NCBI GenBank assembly: GCA_022495005.1
Contig: JAGYXB010000559.1
Span: 2,790,001-2,854,000 of the forward strand
Length of the DNA: 64,000 nucleotides
DNA from: Rhyacophila brunnea
Lineage: Eukaryota; Arthropoda; Insecta; Trichoptera; Rhyacophilidae
Direction of reading: 5' to 3'
Below, in pieces: positions 11,663 through 22,451 of this stretch. Position numbers and translations under genes: made by a program. How positions within the stretch are numbered: the first letter of the stretch is position 1; each line of letters begins with the position of its first letter. Below the pieces are notes generated by a model. That model was not told where the DNA came from, made no database searches, and worked only from the letters and a program-made list of their open reading frames with translations.

Positions 11663-12220
11663 CCATGGCCCCTACAAGGGGGAGGGGCTTACAGAGCTCT
11701 AGCCTGGGGGCCCGGGCTTAGGAGGGGCCCGGCGTGGCCGGTTAAATGATATATACCTACCTACACCACAAATTTACTTTGATACTAAAAAAAGTCGCCT
11801 GCCGAGCTATTATGTAGAAGAACACTTAATTACATAATGTGCGATGGAATTTGATGTGATATGAAAATTTATATAGTTAGTACGTGTAGAATTTAATTTT
11901 ATAATTATTAATTAATTAGTGTTTCCTGACTATAAAAATGACTATTAATCTAATATGTCGAAGGGTCGCATGTTACTTGATGCTGAGTGCGTACAACTCA
12001 ATAAATCAACTGGATTTATTTAAAATACAAAAATCGTTAAGAATAGGTACACGAAGCACCCTTAATTATTTGACCTCAAAGAACCCTGGGGTTTCGCGGA
12101 ATACCATTTGGGGAACACTAATATAAAAAAAATCACACTGTCCTTCACCTTAGCGATAGGTAGGGGGCCCACCAAACATCCTGGGGCGCCCCCACGTTTC
12201 CGGATGTGGGGGCCATGCTT
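11663..12220. mobile_element. hAT-2-related degenerate element, second copy
   Basis: Ends are CCATGGCCCC and GGATGTGGGGGCCATG. It shares CTCTAGCCTGGGGGCCCGG and AGTAAAAAAGTC-type blocks with 10127-10475, 15450-15780 and 40884-41235. Open frames at 11938-12368 overlap its right half and are not credible genes. Confidence 0.5.
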
Positions 12221-12726
12221 TCCTCTATCCTTCCATGCAATAAATTACTTGAGTAAATCATATTTTTCATTGCGGAAAATATGGCTAAAGTATTTGACCT
12301 ATCTGCACGTGATGGTGGATTCTATTCTCTTGGCTCATCGGCTTGTCTTAAAAACCCTTCATACGTGATATCATCACCCAAGAATTCCTCATGGTACGCC
12401 GATAAAGACATTGAAGTCTAAAATCTTAACAATGAAATCTCTAATAGATTTAATACTGTTGATATGACTTTGGTTGGCTTTAAATCAATGATTATATCAT
12501 TTTAAAACACCTCAGATAATTATAATACTTATACATTTAATTGACACCCGACGGGACTTATATCTATATTCATTAGATTTAAGCCATTGTGCTTTCCCAA
12601 TTGAGTAACGTGCTACTTATCTCATTACTATGAAATTGGGTTAATCTTTGGCAATTCATTGTGTTTTAAATCAAGCTACCAATTACCTCAATTACCAACC
12701 GTCGTCAGGATCTTTCTAAAGTTTAG
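12221..12726. other. Intergenic AT-rich DNA
   Basis: Nothing coding or structured was recognised. Confidence 0.5.
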
Positions 12727-12841
12727 TTATACTCAACGAATAATTCACAAGATTTGAGAATGGTTTGAGGTATTTTCAAATTATGCATTTTCAATACAGA
12801 ATGTTATATTTTCAAATCTTGTAAATGATCCGTTGAATAAA
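12727..12841. repeat. Short inverted repeat, about 30-bp arms
   Basis: The arm CAACGAATAATTCACAAGAT at the left is matched inverted by ATCTTGTAAATGATCCGTTG on the right, with a roughly 50-bp AT-rich loop. A related single arm (AAGAAATAATTCACAAGATT) occurs at about 33108-33130, suggesting a dispersed foldback family. Confidence 0.6.
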
Positions 12842-13178
12842 AAAATAGTTTATTAAATCATAATTGTGAATAAAACAGTAGGTAACCGAACTCCACAAAT
12901 ATGTTGATGTTTCTACAGTTTTCTGTGTTCATTAAAATATACCACCAATTTTTTTTTTTATCAAATTAAACAAAAAAAATGTCACACCTATGTCGGGTTT
13001 TCGTTGCTTTGTGTATGAAAGCAGTAGTTCAGGCATCGGGATGAATGAAAAGTTCCCCCATGCCGCGAGTTAGTCGATTGTTCATACTAATATCATTCTA
13101 TCATATCAAATTTATTTACGACACCTACGAGCCATTACAGATAATAAACAGATAAAAATAAATATTTCAGAATACAAT

Positions 13179-13576
13179 ATATATATATCGATACACCAGT
13201 TCAATAGGGGAACAACTCATAAAACCTTGTTCCGAGATAATGGCGTTTGAATTTTTTGCAGTAATTTTAATTTTAATTTTAAAGCCTTGATTTTGATGAA
13301 AGTGTATGTTTTTTTGTATTTGATTTAGTGGAATTCATCAATGCACAATGAAATTGTACATTTTAATAACGAATTAAGAAATAAATTTGATTATATAATG
13401 GAATTACTGATTAATCTTAGAAAGGATTATTCGATTTTATGACACATTGAAGAAATTTTTAATTATTTTTTTGCTGAATTATAAAGAGAAGACCTTTCTA
13501 CATCAAATGGCATTCTTAACTCAAAACCTTTAAATTTTGAGTTGTTTCCCTATTGAACTGGTGTATCGATATATAT
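13179..13576. mobile_element. MITE with about 45-bp terminal inverted repeats
   Basis: The left end reads ATATATCGATACACCAGTTC then AATAGGGGAACAACTCA; the right end reads TGAGTTGTTTCCCTATTGAA then CTGGTGTATCGATATATA. The interior of about 300 bp is AT-rich and non-coding. The superfamily is not clear because the flanks are AT microsatellite. Confidence 0.8.
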
Positions 13577-13931
13577 TTTTTTTTCTTTGGAAAAGGTCTG
13601 GAAACGAACCATTAAAAATGTAGGTGTTTATCATCATATAAAAAAGCCAGCCTGGCGTATTTCTATACAGAATCATATTACTTATATTAACTAAATATAG
13701 ATGGATGACATGGAAAATATCTTACTAATTATTTTTATCTTTTATAAAAATCTTATCTTGTGGAATATTCATTAGACACGTACATCACTGACAGTGACGT
13801 ACATCGCAAAATAATTGCAGTCATTATAATTCAATTAAATCCTAAGCAGGCTCTAATTCATAAATGATTGTCTCTTCTAATTATTAAACACTAAACTGTG
13901 TGCAAACCTCCACTTTTAATCAATGCCTTAA

Positions 13932-13979
13932 TCATTTTTCAAATCAATTTCTTATTTTTCAAATCAATTTCTTATTTTT
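13932..13979. repeat. Short tandem duplication
   Basis: The unit TTTTTCAAATCAATTTCTTA is present twice in direct succession. Confidence 0.7.
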
Positions 13980-14266
13980 CATTTTGTTTCATTTATTAAG
14001 GTCAACCAACACGATTAATTACAGACAATTGCAATATGATGAGTTTAAGATATAAAATAAGTAATGGTCCCAATAACAAAAAGACACAAAGCATAATTAA
14101 ATCTAACCAAACAGTTAATTGATACAGTTATAAAAAAATCACGTAGCGCAGAGAAATATGATAATAAAAAATGATTACAAGAAAAAAACAGATCATGGCC
14201 ACTTGATTTACCTATTAAGTCCATATTTTGTCTTCAAATACAGGTTGAAAAATACCATGTAAATTT

Positions 14267-14333
14267 ACCGATCCCGGCAATCGAACCCTAGACTTTATAT
14301 GATGTCACGTTACCGCTTGGTCATTGCGGGCAC
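14267..14333 (-). repeat. tRNA-like sequence (SINE head remnant)
   Basis: The minus strand has A-box-like TGACCAAGCGGTAACGTG and B-box-like GGTTCGATTGCCG with tRNA-like spacing. The stems are degraded, and it lies just upstream of an unrelated SINE copy. Confidence 0.5.
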
Positions 14334-14472
14334 ACTGGGGAATATCTAACAAAAAACTGGGAATATTAATTATTGGGAAGAAAGTGACCATTATACTGTA
14401 CCTAAATTACAACACCCAATGGCCAGTGGCTATGCAATTTTGAGTGAATTTCCATCGTTACATAATATTATG

Positions 14473-14677
14473 TCTCATGATGGCCGCATGGCTTAAGCGT
14501 CGGCCTATAGCATCGTGGATCCCAGGTTCGAATCCTGGGTCTGGCAATGAACCTAATAGGTTGAGCAAGTGGCTGACATCCATTCTCGTAAAAACAAAAT
14601 CTGTTAGGTAATACAAAACCTCCACTCTGCAGAGGCCCATATGATCTTATTAGGATCGGACATGTCGAAAAAAAGAA
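14473..14677 (+). mobile_element. tRNA-derived SINE, copy 1, with target duplication
   Basis: The head contains an RNA polymerase III A box (TGGCTTAAGCGTCGG) and B box (GGTTCGAATCC). A shared body follows (AACCTAATAGGTTGAGCAAG, TGGCTGACATCCATT, AGAGGCCCATATGATCTTAT, GGATCGGACATG) with an A-rich tail. Flanks carry a 9-bp direct repeat AATATTATG (14464-14472 and 14678-14686). The minus-strand frames at 14458-14695 are artefacts of this SINE. Confidence 0.85.
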
Positions 14678-14699
14678 AATATTATGACTTTTCATTTAA

Positions 14700-15079
14700 A
14701 AATGAAATAGAAACCATTTGCAATACGAGTATGGGTACTTTTACATTTTTCTTAAAAGTTCTTCCTGCAACAAGATTTGCCTCACCTCTTTGAATTATGA
14801 ACTAACAAGCCCAGGAGATAGATTACCTTCCCCGCCCTTTTAATTCATTGAAGATTTTTAATGATCCTACAACTCCGCCCTACGATTACTCCAGTGGCGT
14901 GCTCATAATTTTTAAGGCATATATTGAATTCTTAATACTAAATTTTTGTGATATTATCATTTGGACATAACAGCAGTTTTATGAACTGTTCATACGTTGT
15001 TTAGCTACTATTTCAGTTATGTAGAAATAATTATTTTAAAAACAATATAGTATTTTAATTAGGTGATTCAATATAACGC
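14700..15079. other. Intergenic between two SINEs
   Basis: No coding or repeat feature was recognised. Confidence 0.5.
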
Positions 15080-15335
15080 TCACGATAGCAGAGCAGCTTA
15101 CGCGTCGGCTTATAATGTCGTGGATCCGAGGGTCGAATCTTGGGATTGGCAAATGCACATAATATTGTTTTTCAATTTGTGTTTGTAGTCAGAGTTACGA
15201 CCTAATAGGTTGTGCAAGTGGCTAATATTTATTAATATTTCTCGTAAAAACAAAAAAAACTGTTAATATAAACTTCCACTCTGTGGAGGCCCATATGATC
15301 TTATTTGGAATGGACATGGTTAAAAAATAATAATA
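15080..15335 (+). mobile_element. tRNA-derived SINE, copy 2, diverged
   Basis: Same family as 14473-14677, here with the fuller body that includes ATATTGTTTTTCAATTTGTG, GACCTAATAGGTTGTGCAAG and GGAGGCCCATATGATCTTAT, then an AT-rich tail. The B box (GGGTCGAATCTTGG) is mutated, so it is older or less constrained than copy 1. Confidence 0.8.
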
Positions 15336-15449
15336 ATTATTATAGATACCTATTTACATAAATCATTACAAAATTAAAAACATCCAAAATCTGAATGCAA
15401 TGTTTGTTTAAAAACTATATTTTTTAAGAATTGTTTGCTATTTCGGATT

Positions 15450-15780
15450 CGAGCTAGGGGCCCGGACTTAGGAATAGCCTGGCGTAGCGGGTCGACCAGA
15501 TAAGTGAGATAAACGTAAATAAAAAAAATTCTCTAATAGTAAAAGTCGCATGCAGCGCTATTTGACTTAAAAGAATAATAACATTTTCTAATGTGTGGTT
15601 ATGCGATACAATTTTTGATTCTGTGTCTTCAAAAATACAAAAAATCACTAAAATTACACTTACTACCCATAATTTTACCCCGAACACCGTTTGAAAATGG
15701 TTGTATAGTGTCACAATGCCTTTTCCTGATAGGTATAGGGGCCCGCTTCAGGCTGTGCCGGCTATGAAAATGAGTATAAA
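15450..15780. mobile_element. hAT-2-related degenerate element, third copy
   Basis: It shares CTAGGGGCCCGGACTTAGGA, GGGTCGACCAGATAA, AGTAAAAGTCGCATGCAGCG and a GGGGCCCGCTTCAGG right block with copies at 10127-10475 and 11663-12220. The minus-strand 86-codon frame at 15454-15714 lies within it. Confidence 0.5.
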
Positions 15781-16316
15781 AATCCTGTTTGCAGAGAAAA
15801 AAGTGACAAGAACTACTTAAAGGTTTGTGACAATTTCTCTTTTATCCCTTCTATCCTCGTTTCCTAAAATATAACGTAAGCCATATATTTAGTTCTCTAA
15901 AACGCAACCAATCGCATATATTGTCGATATGCGAACAGAAGAAATAAAAAAACAATAACACTTGTTAATGTAACTTGCAGTTAATATGATCAAAGTTAAA
16001 TAATTACAAGATAAAAAGAACTTTTTAAATACAACGTTTTTAAATTTTCTGTTGAATCATATAAACTTGACTTGACTAGCTTAAACGGTCAAAAAAATTG
16101 TACTTGATAGAAATAATACTGAAATGTCATTTTGACATGTCATATTAATTTCCATAGTAACGCACGTATATATTAATAATTTAGTTGCTGGGATCCCAGA
16201 CCCCTAGCAACCAATAATGGTGTCGAAATAATTTTTCATACAAATTAGAATTAACTGAAAATGAATTTAATTCTACTTAAAGATGGCTAAAAGTATTAAA
16301 AATATGCATTGGCATC

Positions 16317-17065
16317 AAGGCCTGAACAAAAACGATGCATAAGTGCGAGTGAGAAAGTATTCGGTACCCTTATAATCTCTGCGACACTCGCTAGAGTAAG
16401 ATAAAAGGTTTACAGATCTGGGAGATGGTTTGCTACGATGTAGCCGGCAAATCTTAGCTTATTGCATAACTAAGCGTCGATAATCGTGTTGCTAAAATTG
16501 CTATTTTTTGTGTTAAACATAAAGTCAGTGGTAAATATTTTTAGTTAATTAAGTAGAAAAGATGGTTCTGTGTATTGTATTAACACAGTGCTTACGGGCC
16601 CTTTTAATTATTTTTTTAATTAACGTGTTAATTTGAATTTGAAAAGTAATTAGCAAAAACACAATTTTGTGCGGCCCGTAAGCTATCCGTACTGATAAGC
16701 AAGAAGATGGTATTACGTTTCATAGGTAAGTTGATAAATGTTCGTGATAATTTATTTGTATATTATTATATATTTTAATATCAGTGACCTAGTGTTTCTT
16801 TAAAATAACTTAAATGATAGATATCTTTACCTAATGGTTGCATTTTGACCGCTTAAAAATACTATATAACGTAAAAAAAAATAGAAAATTATATTTTAAT
16901 TCTGAGCGTCTAGTGCTAGCACTTTGGGCGAGCACTAGCGAAATGGTCTATGGTCTCGAACATTTGTAGACGAATGCGTTCGCTCGCCCACAAACCAAAC
17001 GCACGGCACGCGGCTTCATTTAGCAATGCAACGGGTGACGTCTAGATGTATCTATAGTCTATGAT
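16317..17065 (+). mobile_element. fam-B dispersed element, copy 1, nested in fam-A
   Basis: It starts AAGGCCTGAACAAAAACGAT and ends near GATGTATCTATAGTCTATG. A second copy with the same ends lies at 26067-26579. Shared blocks include AAGTGCGAGTGAGAAAGTAT, GCGACACTCGCTAGAGTAAG and GTATTACGTTTCATAGGTAA. This copy has two segments absent from the other: a 94-bp MITE (16590-16683) and a stretch near 16920-17040 (GCTCGCCCACAAACC region). It is non-coding. Confidence 0.75.
16590..16683. mobile_element. 94-bp MITE nested inside fam-B
   Basis: Perfect 11-bp terminal inverted repeats GCTTACGGGCC and GGCCCGTAAGC bound an AT-rich core. The homologous position in the 26 kb fam-B copy lacks this block, although the bases immediately around the junction differ as well. 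It is the third level of nesting here. Confidence 0.7.
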
Positions 17066-17190
17066 TGGGCATCGTGTTCTGATATATTCTAAAAGTTTCG
17101 AATGTTTAGTTAGTCGGGAAGTTAGTAAAAATTGATTGCATGATTTGTACCGGACAAATAAGAATACGAGCTAAGAAAACGTTGTAATAA

Positions 17191-17771
17191 AAATAACGGA
17201 ATTTTCAAAACAAGTTTAAAAGTTTTTTACTATAATTATTTAGATACGCTATAAATGTATCGTATGTATTAGTAATCAATTATTAATTATGTCTATAAAA
17301 AAATCTACACCCGTTACTGTGTTATTCTCATAAATCTAAGTGAACGCATGAATCTTGCACTTGGATGTTAGTAGGCCGAACCATTTTTTATTAACTTTCG
17401 TGCTCCGGTATAATTAATCCATGGCTAATAGGATGAACGTTTTTTTCAACGTCCCGATTTGTATTTTCATCATATTTTTAAGGATTGCGTGCTCGAAATT
17501 AACCCTTATATTTTTTTTTCACTTTTCGGTGAGCTAAAAGAAGATGATAAATCTCTTTGATGATACTTGAACAATAAAGCATTTTTAAGTGTGAAGGAGT
17601 AGGCCGAAGGGTTACGGAATTTATTGAGTGTGAAATTAATTTAATCAAAGAAAATATCTTGTCAACAATTTTTTTTTTTGTTTCCTATCATATTATGTAA
17701 CTTTTGATATAATATCCTTTTTTTTTAAATATATTTATTTTGTCGTATAATTGTTTTATCATATTATTACT
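17191..17771. other. Intergenic AT-rich DNA
   Basis: No feature was recognised. Confidence 0.5.
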
Positions 17772-18581
17772 TATGTGTGATTAGAGCAGCGCTCGAAATG
17801 GAAAAGTTTACGAACCGGAGCGCTCGACAGTTTTCTGAAGATATTTAAATAGTTATCAAATAGTATGTGTATTTCATAAAAATAAGTGTTTTGGATTTTC
17901 TATTATATGACCTATCTAGCTCAGACGGTCAAATTATTTTTTCGGAGCGATAGTTTTACCGATTTCACGAACAGGAACGGCGCTCCGGTGCACTCCGGTC
18001 CATTTCGAGCCCTGGATTAGAGTTGGATATTACCCGAGAAAATCTCAATCTCGAGATTCGGGATTTCCAGAAAAGAATTCTTGAGATATCGAGAAAATTA
18101 AAAAAACCTGTAAAAACCCTAAAATCAGTGTAAAAACAGACAAATTCCAAGAAAATATGTTTTTTTTATTTAAGTAAGAAGACGAAAAAAATAAAAGTAG
18201 AAAAACAAAAATAATTCAAAACATTACCTACTTATTAAAATAGAATTTCAAAAAACACACACTGTCAATGGCAGCGTCTGACACAAAATTCCCTGATGTT
18301 GAAAAATTGCGCTCATTTTGAGTCCATTTTGGCTTAATTGTGTTAAATGCCCCGATCAGTCTTTGAACGTTTTGTTTCTGTCCACTTTGTTTATATAGAA
18401 AAATTGTTTTTTAATTAATATTTGATAATAAAGAAATCCCGAATCCCGAGAAAAGATTCTCGAGATCCGGGATTTCCCGAAATGTTAAAAATTTCAATTC
18501 TCGAGATTCGGAATGGAGGATCTAGAAAAATTTCTCGAGAATTCCCGTCGGGAAATTCCCGAAACCCGACTCTATGTGTAA
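17772..18581. mobile_element. TIR element with CCCGA-rich ends, invaded by a hAT MITE
   Basis: The left end GAGTTGGATATTACCCGAG (interrupted by the element at 17787-18014) and the right end, whose complement is GAGTCGGGTTTCGGGAATT, form a terminal inverted repeat. Flanking TATGTGTGA (17772-17780) and TATGTGTAA (18573-18581) look like a target duplication. Palindromic CTCGAGAT and CCCGGGAT-type motifs cluster at both ends. Frames at 17965-18150, 18415-18603 and 18422-18655 are repeat-derived. Confidence 0.65.
17787..18014. mobile_element. 228-bp hAT MITE with perfect 8-bp target duplication
   Basis: The ends CAGCGCTCGAAATGGA and GGTCCATTTCGAGCCCTG are inverted repeats with hAT CAG/CTG tips. 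The 8-mer GATTAGAG occurs immediately on both sides (17779-17786 and 18015-18022). Subterminal GGAGCGCTC and GCGCTCCGG motifs mirror one another. It is non-autonomous. Confidence 0.9.
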
Positions 18582-19279
18582 TAGAAGAAAAATCAATACT
18601 CACAATAAACGTTAATCCAAAACATCATTTAAAATATTCTAAGCGACCTAATTAGTATAATATTCTTATTATGGTTTTAAAACATTTTTTTTTCTTAATT
18701 CTACAATATTCGTTGATCAGGCATGTCCAACTTCAAATAAACTGTAATTTATATATCCAGTATGGAAACTGCTTTGCCATTGTTATTCCTTTAACTCAAA
18801 TACGAACATTATATTTGATTAAAAATACCGAGACGTTTCAAATTAAACAACAATCATCACAAATAAATACTCAATTTCCCATTTGTCGTGAAAATTATAG
18901 ATTTTGGTTTTTTTGCACTCGACAAATATTCATATTCGTCAAACTATTCTTTACTATAAAAAGAGCCCACTGCGCGATGGTAGGAGGAAACTGCGTTCCA
19001 TTTTTAGGTGCGGGAATTCACATTTTCTTTTTCTCTCACTTCTGCGACAGGCAGTGACTGATACAATACAAATGAAGTGATACGACGAGGTCACGCAGGA
19101 TTCCTCATCTCTAATTTGAAATCGGCTTAATTAATTAAAAATTATTAGTGTAATTACTTGTATCTTCAATGATAATTATATTTAGCTACCGTAAATGATT
19201 TTAGGAAAAAAATTAATTGAAATTTTTATTAGACATTGTTAGTTGGAATTTACGGATTCTATTTTTATTTAAAATAGCA
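18582..19279. other. Intergenic; 128-codon frame at 18671-19057 unassigned
   Basis: The plus-strand frame of 128 codons begins with a phenylalanine/leucine-rich stretch that could look like a membrane segment, but this is usual for T-rich DNA. I recognise no family, no splice signals stand out, and it is probably a chance frame. Confidence 0.4.
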
Positions 19280-19508
19280 CATGGAAATGGGCTGGCACAT
19301 AGCTCGCAGAAGGGACAATCGTTGGACAAATTTAATCATCCAGCGGTATCCAAAATGTACGAAACGTCCGCATGGTAGACCTAGAGGCCGCTGGATCGAT
19401 TAAATGATAAAGTTTTGCGAAAGTACGTGGCAATGCAATGCACAGGACCGAAAGAATTGGACTCAGCTTGGAGAGGCCTTCACCCAGCAGTGGATAGATT
19501 CAGGCTGA
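19280..19508 (+). mobile_element. RTE-like LINE, 3' end of reverse-transcriptase ORF
   Basis: One frame reads RRRDNRWTNLIIQRYP, KRPHGRPRGRWID, an in-frame TAA, then AQDRKNWTQLGEAF and QQWIDSG followed by TGA. This is the C-terminal signature of RTE-type elements; a TGATGA-rich tail follows. The single TAA probably replaces a GAA codon (the 8.8 kb copy has GAA-like sense there). It is 5'-truncated and dead. Confidence 0.85.
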
Positions 19509-20044
19509 TGATTATGATGGTGATAATTTTATTTTGTATCTTGGATAGTCTCAAAATCAGCCAGTGCTTTGGGCATACACGCCCTTAAACATACATCATA
19601 CCCATGATAGTTTCTTGACACTCTTTTCTCCAACGAGTTAGACAATTAAATATTAAATTGTTGCATTGAAACTAATACTAATTATGTAATTTTTTTTATG
19701 TAAAGATGCCTTATTAAAATATTAATATGCTCATAATTATTATCATCATCATCATTACCATCGTGCAATAATTTCGATGCAGGATAGCTAATTCAGTATC
19801 ATGCTCAACTAATATTGGTTCACCCGTTATGGTCACTGGTAATTACACACATAATCTATCTATCTGATGATAGAAGTGTAGGTACAATAAATTTACTTAC
19901 GTTTTTCTCAGTTATTTATTCATAAGATTTACTTTCAATGTCAAATGTATAAAATATCTTCAATGTTATATTGTTTTACAAATTCGTAAAAAAAATATAG
20001 GATGACCACAAACTTGATTTCGTATTTCTTATATTATGTCTTTT
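19509..20044. other. Intergenic AT-rich DNA
   Basis: Short ATC/ATT microsatellite-like runs occur near 19735-19760. Nothing else was recognised. Confidence 0.5.
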
Positions 20045-20283
20045 TTCTTTTCTTTCGACCATGTCCGATCCTAATAGGATCATATGGGCCTCCACAGAGT
20101 AGAGGTTTGTATTGATAGATTTTGTTTTTTACGAGAAATGGATGTCAGCCACTTGCTCAACCTATTAGGCCCATACCCTGACACACACAAATTGAAAAAC
20201 AATATGTGTACTTGCCAGACCCAGGATTCGAACCTGGGACCCACGGCGTTATAGTCCAACGCTTAAGCCGCGCGGCCACAGTG
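20045..20283 (-). mobile_element. tRNA-derived SINE, copy 3 (reverse)
   Basis: The minus strand has A box CGGCTTAAGCGTTGG and B box GGTTCGAATCC within a well-kept tRNA-like head, then ATATTGTTTTTCAATTTGTG, GGCCTAATAGGTTGAGCAAG and GATCCTAATAGGATCATATG body blocks. Flanks share ATGTC. It is the best-preserved head of the four copies. The 70-codon minus frame at 20157-20369 is a by-product. Confidence 0.85.
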
Positions 20284-22150
20284 GGCGATGTCACTACATC
20301 TAAATTATTTTTTGACTTATAATAAAATCCGATACAAATCTTTACCCATCCGAAATAGATTTTATACAAGTTTTTACGTATAACTATGTCTTTATTCAGT
20401 AAGCTAGGTCGCCAACCACTTGGTAATTATGTCACAAAAAAAGGTGTTAAATTAAAATTTCTTATATCTTTTGAAGAAATTAACATATTGAAACAAAAAA
20501 TATAACAATGTGTAGAGTATAAATGAATAAGTCCCCTGATAGCAAATATTACCTATGTATAAACCGGTCAGATTTTTAAGATCAGCAAGACAGGTAGAGG
20601 AAAATCGACTTCGATAACTGCATTCCGTTGGCCATTTTATGCGCGTAACTCAGTGAGATCTCAACGTTTCATTTAGTTAATCAACAAAAAATATTTATCA
20701 TTTATTTTGCCAATTTCTCCCAGAATTACCATCGTTTTCTCCAGTTAATAAAGCTTAAAGTTAAAGCGGTAAGCGGCAAAATTAGTAAAGTAGTTTTTTG
20801 TTGGTGCTTTTAAAAAGTTCTTTTATTAATAATCTCGGTAGAAAAGGGTATTTTTTCTGTGGCAACACACTATTATCTACTATTAACTATAGTGAAGATA
20901 TTATCTTATGTTCAGAAAATCTAGTATTTTTTTACTTCGTCTGGCATATTTTTGCCAATGCAAATTGACACAAGATTGCTTTCAATGCACTGTTGTATAT
21001 AATTATGTTGATAGATTTTACGATAAAAAATAACACCCGTTAAAGTTCAGTTTAAGGTAGTCGAACCAGAAGATCTCTCATAGTCATAAGCAAGGTTCTT
21101 GGGATGTTGCTGCTGAAACTATTGTGTCGGAAAATCTACTAACGTTTGTTAGATGTGGACATGTGGTGGGTAGAATTTACTAATTTTGGGTGAAAACCTG
21201 GTCATTCTGTGAGGAAGAGCTAAAAAACGTGACTTTTCTATGTACGGTCCAAGAAAATTTCTGTTTATTTAAAGTCAAATGGTTTAACACTTGACCTAAG
21301 GACGAAGACATACAGCACCGCTGTCAGAATGCGTCGATGAAGGTCTTTCTTGATTGTAATCGGATACATTTGGAATCAAGACCTGCGTCGATGCACGCTA
21401 ACTGCAGCGCCGTAATATGTCTTCGCTCTAACCAGTGTGTTCTACTATTTCAAGAAAACGTTTTTAATTTAAGTAATAATTTTGGTGACATTTTAATTAG
21501 TTTTAAATTTTGTCGATAATTTAAAAGGATTGAAAAATACTTATTTAGAATTTAAATGACTGTGATAATTCGTCATAGTATAAATCTTCGCTCATTTGAT
21601 TGCTTGATTGGGATGAATGGTCAAACATTATCGCGGTAAAATAAAATTATGGTCAGAACAAAAAATTAATAAATTATGTCAGTTTCATTTTGATAGTGTA
21701 TTTGATGACACCCGGTATAAAGATTTTATTACACTGCGAGATGTAGGTAGACATGTGCAGAAAGTCGCCTGTTGTGGTTTTGATTATCCGATTTGGTCGG
21801 CAAGTGGGTGTCAATTCTCCCACTTGGACCAGTATGTTGATCAAGTAAGGCAGCCAAGGTTCTGTGGAGCGAGTAGCAAAAAAATGTAACAAACTGACTT
21901 GGTAGAGGTTTTACGTGTGTATAGAGATCAGAATCTAACTCTATGTTTGCATCGAAAGTGAATAATACTATGCTTCAATCAGCGAATATAAAATGTGTAC
22001 GGAAGTTTTCAAAAGTTTGTTTTACATTTTGAAATGAGGCGATTTTACTCCTTGTTTATACTGTCATGAAAACGTGTATTTTCAAACATGATTAAAACTC
22101 AATTATAACTATTTGACACTTTATATTTAAATGCCCTATTAAAATATGTA
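20284..22150. other. Long intergenic stretch; several short frames, none assigned
   Basis: Frames at 21337-21519 (60 codons) and 21617-21889 (90 codons) are too short and lack family resemblance. The upstream part of a decayed LINE ending at 22451 could extend into this stretch, but I could not follow it by eye. Confidence 0.4.
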
Positions 22151-22451
22151 GGTAAGAAGCGAATCGCAACTCTGCGATGAATGTCATGTTTTAGAGGACA
22201 TTGTACATATAGTACTTCAATGCCCTAAATATGAACTTCACAGAGTACAGCTGCAAATTGCAAATATCTATGAGAATGTCGACGAATTGAAGGGTGTCCT
22301 GGCGGTGGGTAAGACGGAAGAGCTAGGCAAAATTTTAAAGTTATTTAACAGAATAGGAGTGAGGACCTAATCGACGGATCTCCTTCTAGGAGAGAATAGG
22401 CAATATGACAGCGAGTCGCAGTCAAAGCCTCGGTAAAATCACAAAAAAAAA
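22151..22451 (+). mobile_element. Jockey/R1-like LINE 3' end with poly(A)
   Basis: An open segment of about 72 codons (22151-22370, TAA stop) contains LCDECHVLEDIVHIVLQCP, a C-x2-C-x7-H-x4-C motif typical of the C-terminus of R1/Jockey-group ORF2 proteins. An 80-nt 3' region ends in a run of A at about 22442-22451. The coding end is intact, but the copy is 5'-truncated or decayed upstream. Confidence 0.8.

Larger units (their letters stand above)
16001..17190 (-). mobile_element. fam-A dispersed repeat, copy 2 (reverse), split by an insertion
   Basis: The first part (16001-16316) runs from TAATTACAAGATAAAAAGAA to AAGATGGCTAAAAGTATT and TGCATTGGCATC. The second part (about 17068-17190) resumes at GCATCGTGTTCTGATATATT and ends GAATACGAGCTAAG. 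In the intact copy at 57712-58206 these joints are continuous. The 16317-17065 element has therefore inserted here, duplicating about six bases (GGCATC). Confidence 0.8.

Noticed and set aside
14473..14545. A and B boxes as a functional tRNA gene
   Set aside because: The same head plus a common body recurs at 15.1, 20.0 and 61.9 kb with target duplications, so it is a SINE.
18671..19057. 128-codon open frame with a hydrophobic start
   Set aside because: Phenylalanine/isoleucine-rich composition typical of T-rich non-coding DNA; no recognisable domain or splice context.
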